The translations under genes were made by a program, and so were the position numbers. Under the pieces are notes generated by a model that searched no databases, had not been told where the DNA came from, and saw only the letters and a list, made by a program, of their open reading frames with translations. Shown here piece by piece: positions 62,352-64,000 of a stretch of DNA of 64,000 nucleotides (positions are counted from its first letter, which is position 1; every line of letters begins with the position of its first letter). The stretch is from Laguncularia racemosa. Taxonomy: Eukaryota > Streptophyta > Magnoliopsida > Myrtales > Combretaceae. The DNA lies in assembly GCA_037954665.1 (NCBI GenBank), contig JBBMOL010000058.1, positions 2,108,001 through 2,172,000 of the forward strand, given 5' to 3'.

Positions 62352-63376
62352 TGAACAACCCCAAAATTCCAAATAAGGTCAATGTAATTAAGAAGGAAAA
62401 ATTGAAGTTAATTAAGAAAGAATTTATAAAATTTAAGGCCAATTTTTTCCAAAATAGCCATTATACTCATGAACTCGATTTATTAAAACTAACTCCAAAA
62501 TAACCCAATGAATCTAAGTAAATTTTTAAGACCCTAATTAAGTAAATAAAACCATTAAGGAATTATTTAAAGTTAATTAGAAAGGAAAAATTGGAAGTTA
62601 GAGATCAATTTTTCAAAATGACCATTTTGCCCCTAAACCCGATTTATAGTCTTTGAAGTTGCCCAAAATCACCAAAAAACTTAAATTAAGGTCATTTGGA
62701 GTCATTTTAAATTATTGAAAGTGATCTCTTGAAATTTGAAAACTAATTACTAAAAATGACCATTTTGTTCTTAAAGATTGTTTTATAGAAATTGGATCCA
62801 AAATTTGCTTAGAGACCCTAAATATAGCTATAGGACCTTAATTAGGTGAATAAAATTAATTAAAAAATATTTGAAAAAGAAATTTTTTAATTTGAAGGTC
62901 AATTGAATAAAATGACCAAAAATCCCTTAAGCTTATTTTCTTGAATGGTGATTATTTAAATTGAGTTTTAAGGGCATTTTTGGGAAAAGAAAAGCAATAT
63001 ATGTCAATAGGATTAAGTGGGGAAAAATTAAGAAAAAAAAATACAAAATAAGCTAAATTAAGATGATGCATGCCATCATAAGCTATAACCACTAACCCTT
63101 GTGGACCCATTTACCTTTACCCTTAAACCCTTACTAAACCTCACTATAAAAACCCTTTTTAAGATAGAAAAATAGTAGCCCCCATTTCATTTTTCTAGAA
63201 AACTCTCTAAGATAAATGCTTTGAAAAACCCATCAAGTCTATTATACACTTTAAATCTCTTAATAGCCATTAAACCCTATACTAATCTAATTGTATTTTT
63301 GTAAGTTTTGGATCATGAATTAAGTGGAATTTCAAGCTAAGAGGGGGCATCTTACATGTGATTTGGGTGTGAAGGT
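62352..63376 (+). repeat. Second LTR of the large element, cut at its right end
   Basis: This runs from TGAACAACCCC to gtgtgaaggt and is collinear with the first LTR. It holds a TATA-like cactataaaaacc (about 63141-63153), also present in the first copy (ttataaaaaccc near 55480). Confidence 0.75.
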
Positions 63377-64000
63377 TGTAGACACCTCATTTTTTGCCCT
63401 TTTTAAAATTAATTTTCTTTAAAATAGATTAGGTTTACAAATAAGATAAAAAATATAAAATAATAAACTAATAATAATGGAAATAAAAGAAACTAAAAAA
63501 ATAACAAAGAACAAAAAATAGAAAAAAATGCATAAAAATAATGAAAATAGAAAAATAATAAAAGAAATAGTAAATATTAATTTTCGGCTAAAAGAATGGA
63601 ATTTTATAATACAAATTTAATTCATTAAGTCAAACCCAAGTCCAATTTTATTAGATAATTTTTTGTCAAACTATATTACAATCTTACATAAATATTAGGT
63701 GCAATAAAAAATGAAAAAAAGAAGAAGCCTAACTTAGTTGCTTAAAGTCTAGGGCATTTACATGTGAGGGAGTAGTAAGCATGCTATGTAGTAGCACACA
63801 ATTGGATAGGGGATCATGTGCCACACACATGATCATCCCCTTCCTTGGATAAGCATAAAAAAACAGTGAGAGAGAGCCATGAAGAGATGACTATAAATCT
63901 CACCAAATTGAAAGATTTTTATGAGTCAAATCTTAGTGAAATCTTATTGTTTTTAACCAAAAATCAATCTTATCTTATGAAGTAACTTTAATCTTTACTA
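63377..64000 (+). mobile_element. Probable start of another LTR element, runs off the window
   Basis: The sequence TGTAGACACCTCATTTTTTG begins exactly where similarity between the two LTRs of the large element ends. Starts of this kind (TGTAGACACC) are common for plant LTRs. The remainder is AT-rich and non-coding to the window end. Class, length and duplication cannot be judged. Confidence 0.4.

Larger units (their letters stand above)
54698..63376 (+). mobile_element. Large non-coding LTR retrotransposon (LARD-like), LTR >1 kb
   Basis: Long direct repeats start at 54698 (TGAAAAATCCC) and 62352 (TGAACAACCCC) and run in parallel for about 1,000 bp, ignoring the nested element in the first. 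A strong polypurine tract (62336-62351) precedes the second copy, so the element is on the plus strand. Between the repeats I find no gag or pol words in any frame. The second repeat stops matching exactly where a new LTR seems to start (63377), so the true LTR is longer than seen. The TGAACAACCCCAAAATTCC start and the gatgaaattt...gggg tract resemble Tekay/Del-type gypsy elements, so it may be a non-autonomous relative. Confidence 0.7.

Noticed and set aside
1..64000. CRISPR arrays, bacterial operons, rRNA or tRNA genes
   Set aside because: No array of spaced direct repeats and no tRNA- or rRNA-like sequence was seen by eye; the only tRNA-related words are retroelement primer-binding sites.

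Overview
This window is nuclear DNA of a eudicot plant. The evidence is AT-rich sequence, genes split by GT-AG introns, six plant-specific gene families, and many plant-type LTR retrotransposons. I cannot name the species. All six intact genes were assembled by hand from exons with matching splice phases.

Layout: 1-3778 is a decayed Ty1/copia element. 5241-13155 (minus) is PEX22 in eight exons; its 4.4-kb first intron holds a 5'-truncated LINE and a MITE candidate. 17027-17449 (minus) is a single-exon B-box microprotein (miP1/BBX30-31 type). 17.5-27.6 kb is gene-poor; it holds a ~0.75-kb tandem duplication whose units carry a decayed nuclear copy of plastid psbB, and a MITE sits in the second unit. 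27709-30460 (+) is a DUF604/GT31 glycosyltransferase-like gene. 31485-32580 (minus) is a U/P-type cyclin. 34765-36167 is a solo LTR. 37541-38621 (+) is a uclacyanin-like phytocyanin. 39475-42972 (minus) is a subgroup IVc bHLH factor (bHLH115/ILR3-like).

From 45.5 kb to the end nearly everything is transposon. A copia element (+) is split by a structurally complete Ty3/gypsy element (minus, 46082-52336, TSD ATTCA). The copia element is then cut at 54698 by a large non-coding LTR element whose first LTR contains a solo LTR (55555-56992, TSD TAAAT). The second LTR of that large element (from 62352) is cut at 63377 by what looks like the start of another LTR.

The genes do not form one pathway. 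From memory, PEX22, the BBX31-type microprotein and the cyclin are neighbours in Arabidopsis (At3g21865, At3g21890, At3g21870), and a DUF604 gene sits beside BBX30 on chromosome 4. The 5-33 kb segment is therefore probably an ancestral gene block expanded by repeats. I found no wholly new system. The most notable items are the psbB insertion with its duplication and MITE, the nested retroelements that give a relative insertion order, and a GC-AG intron in the bHLH gene.
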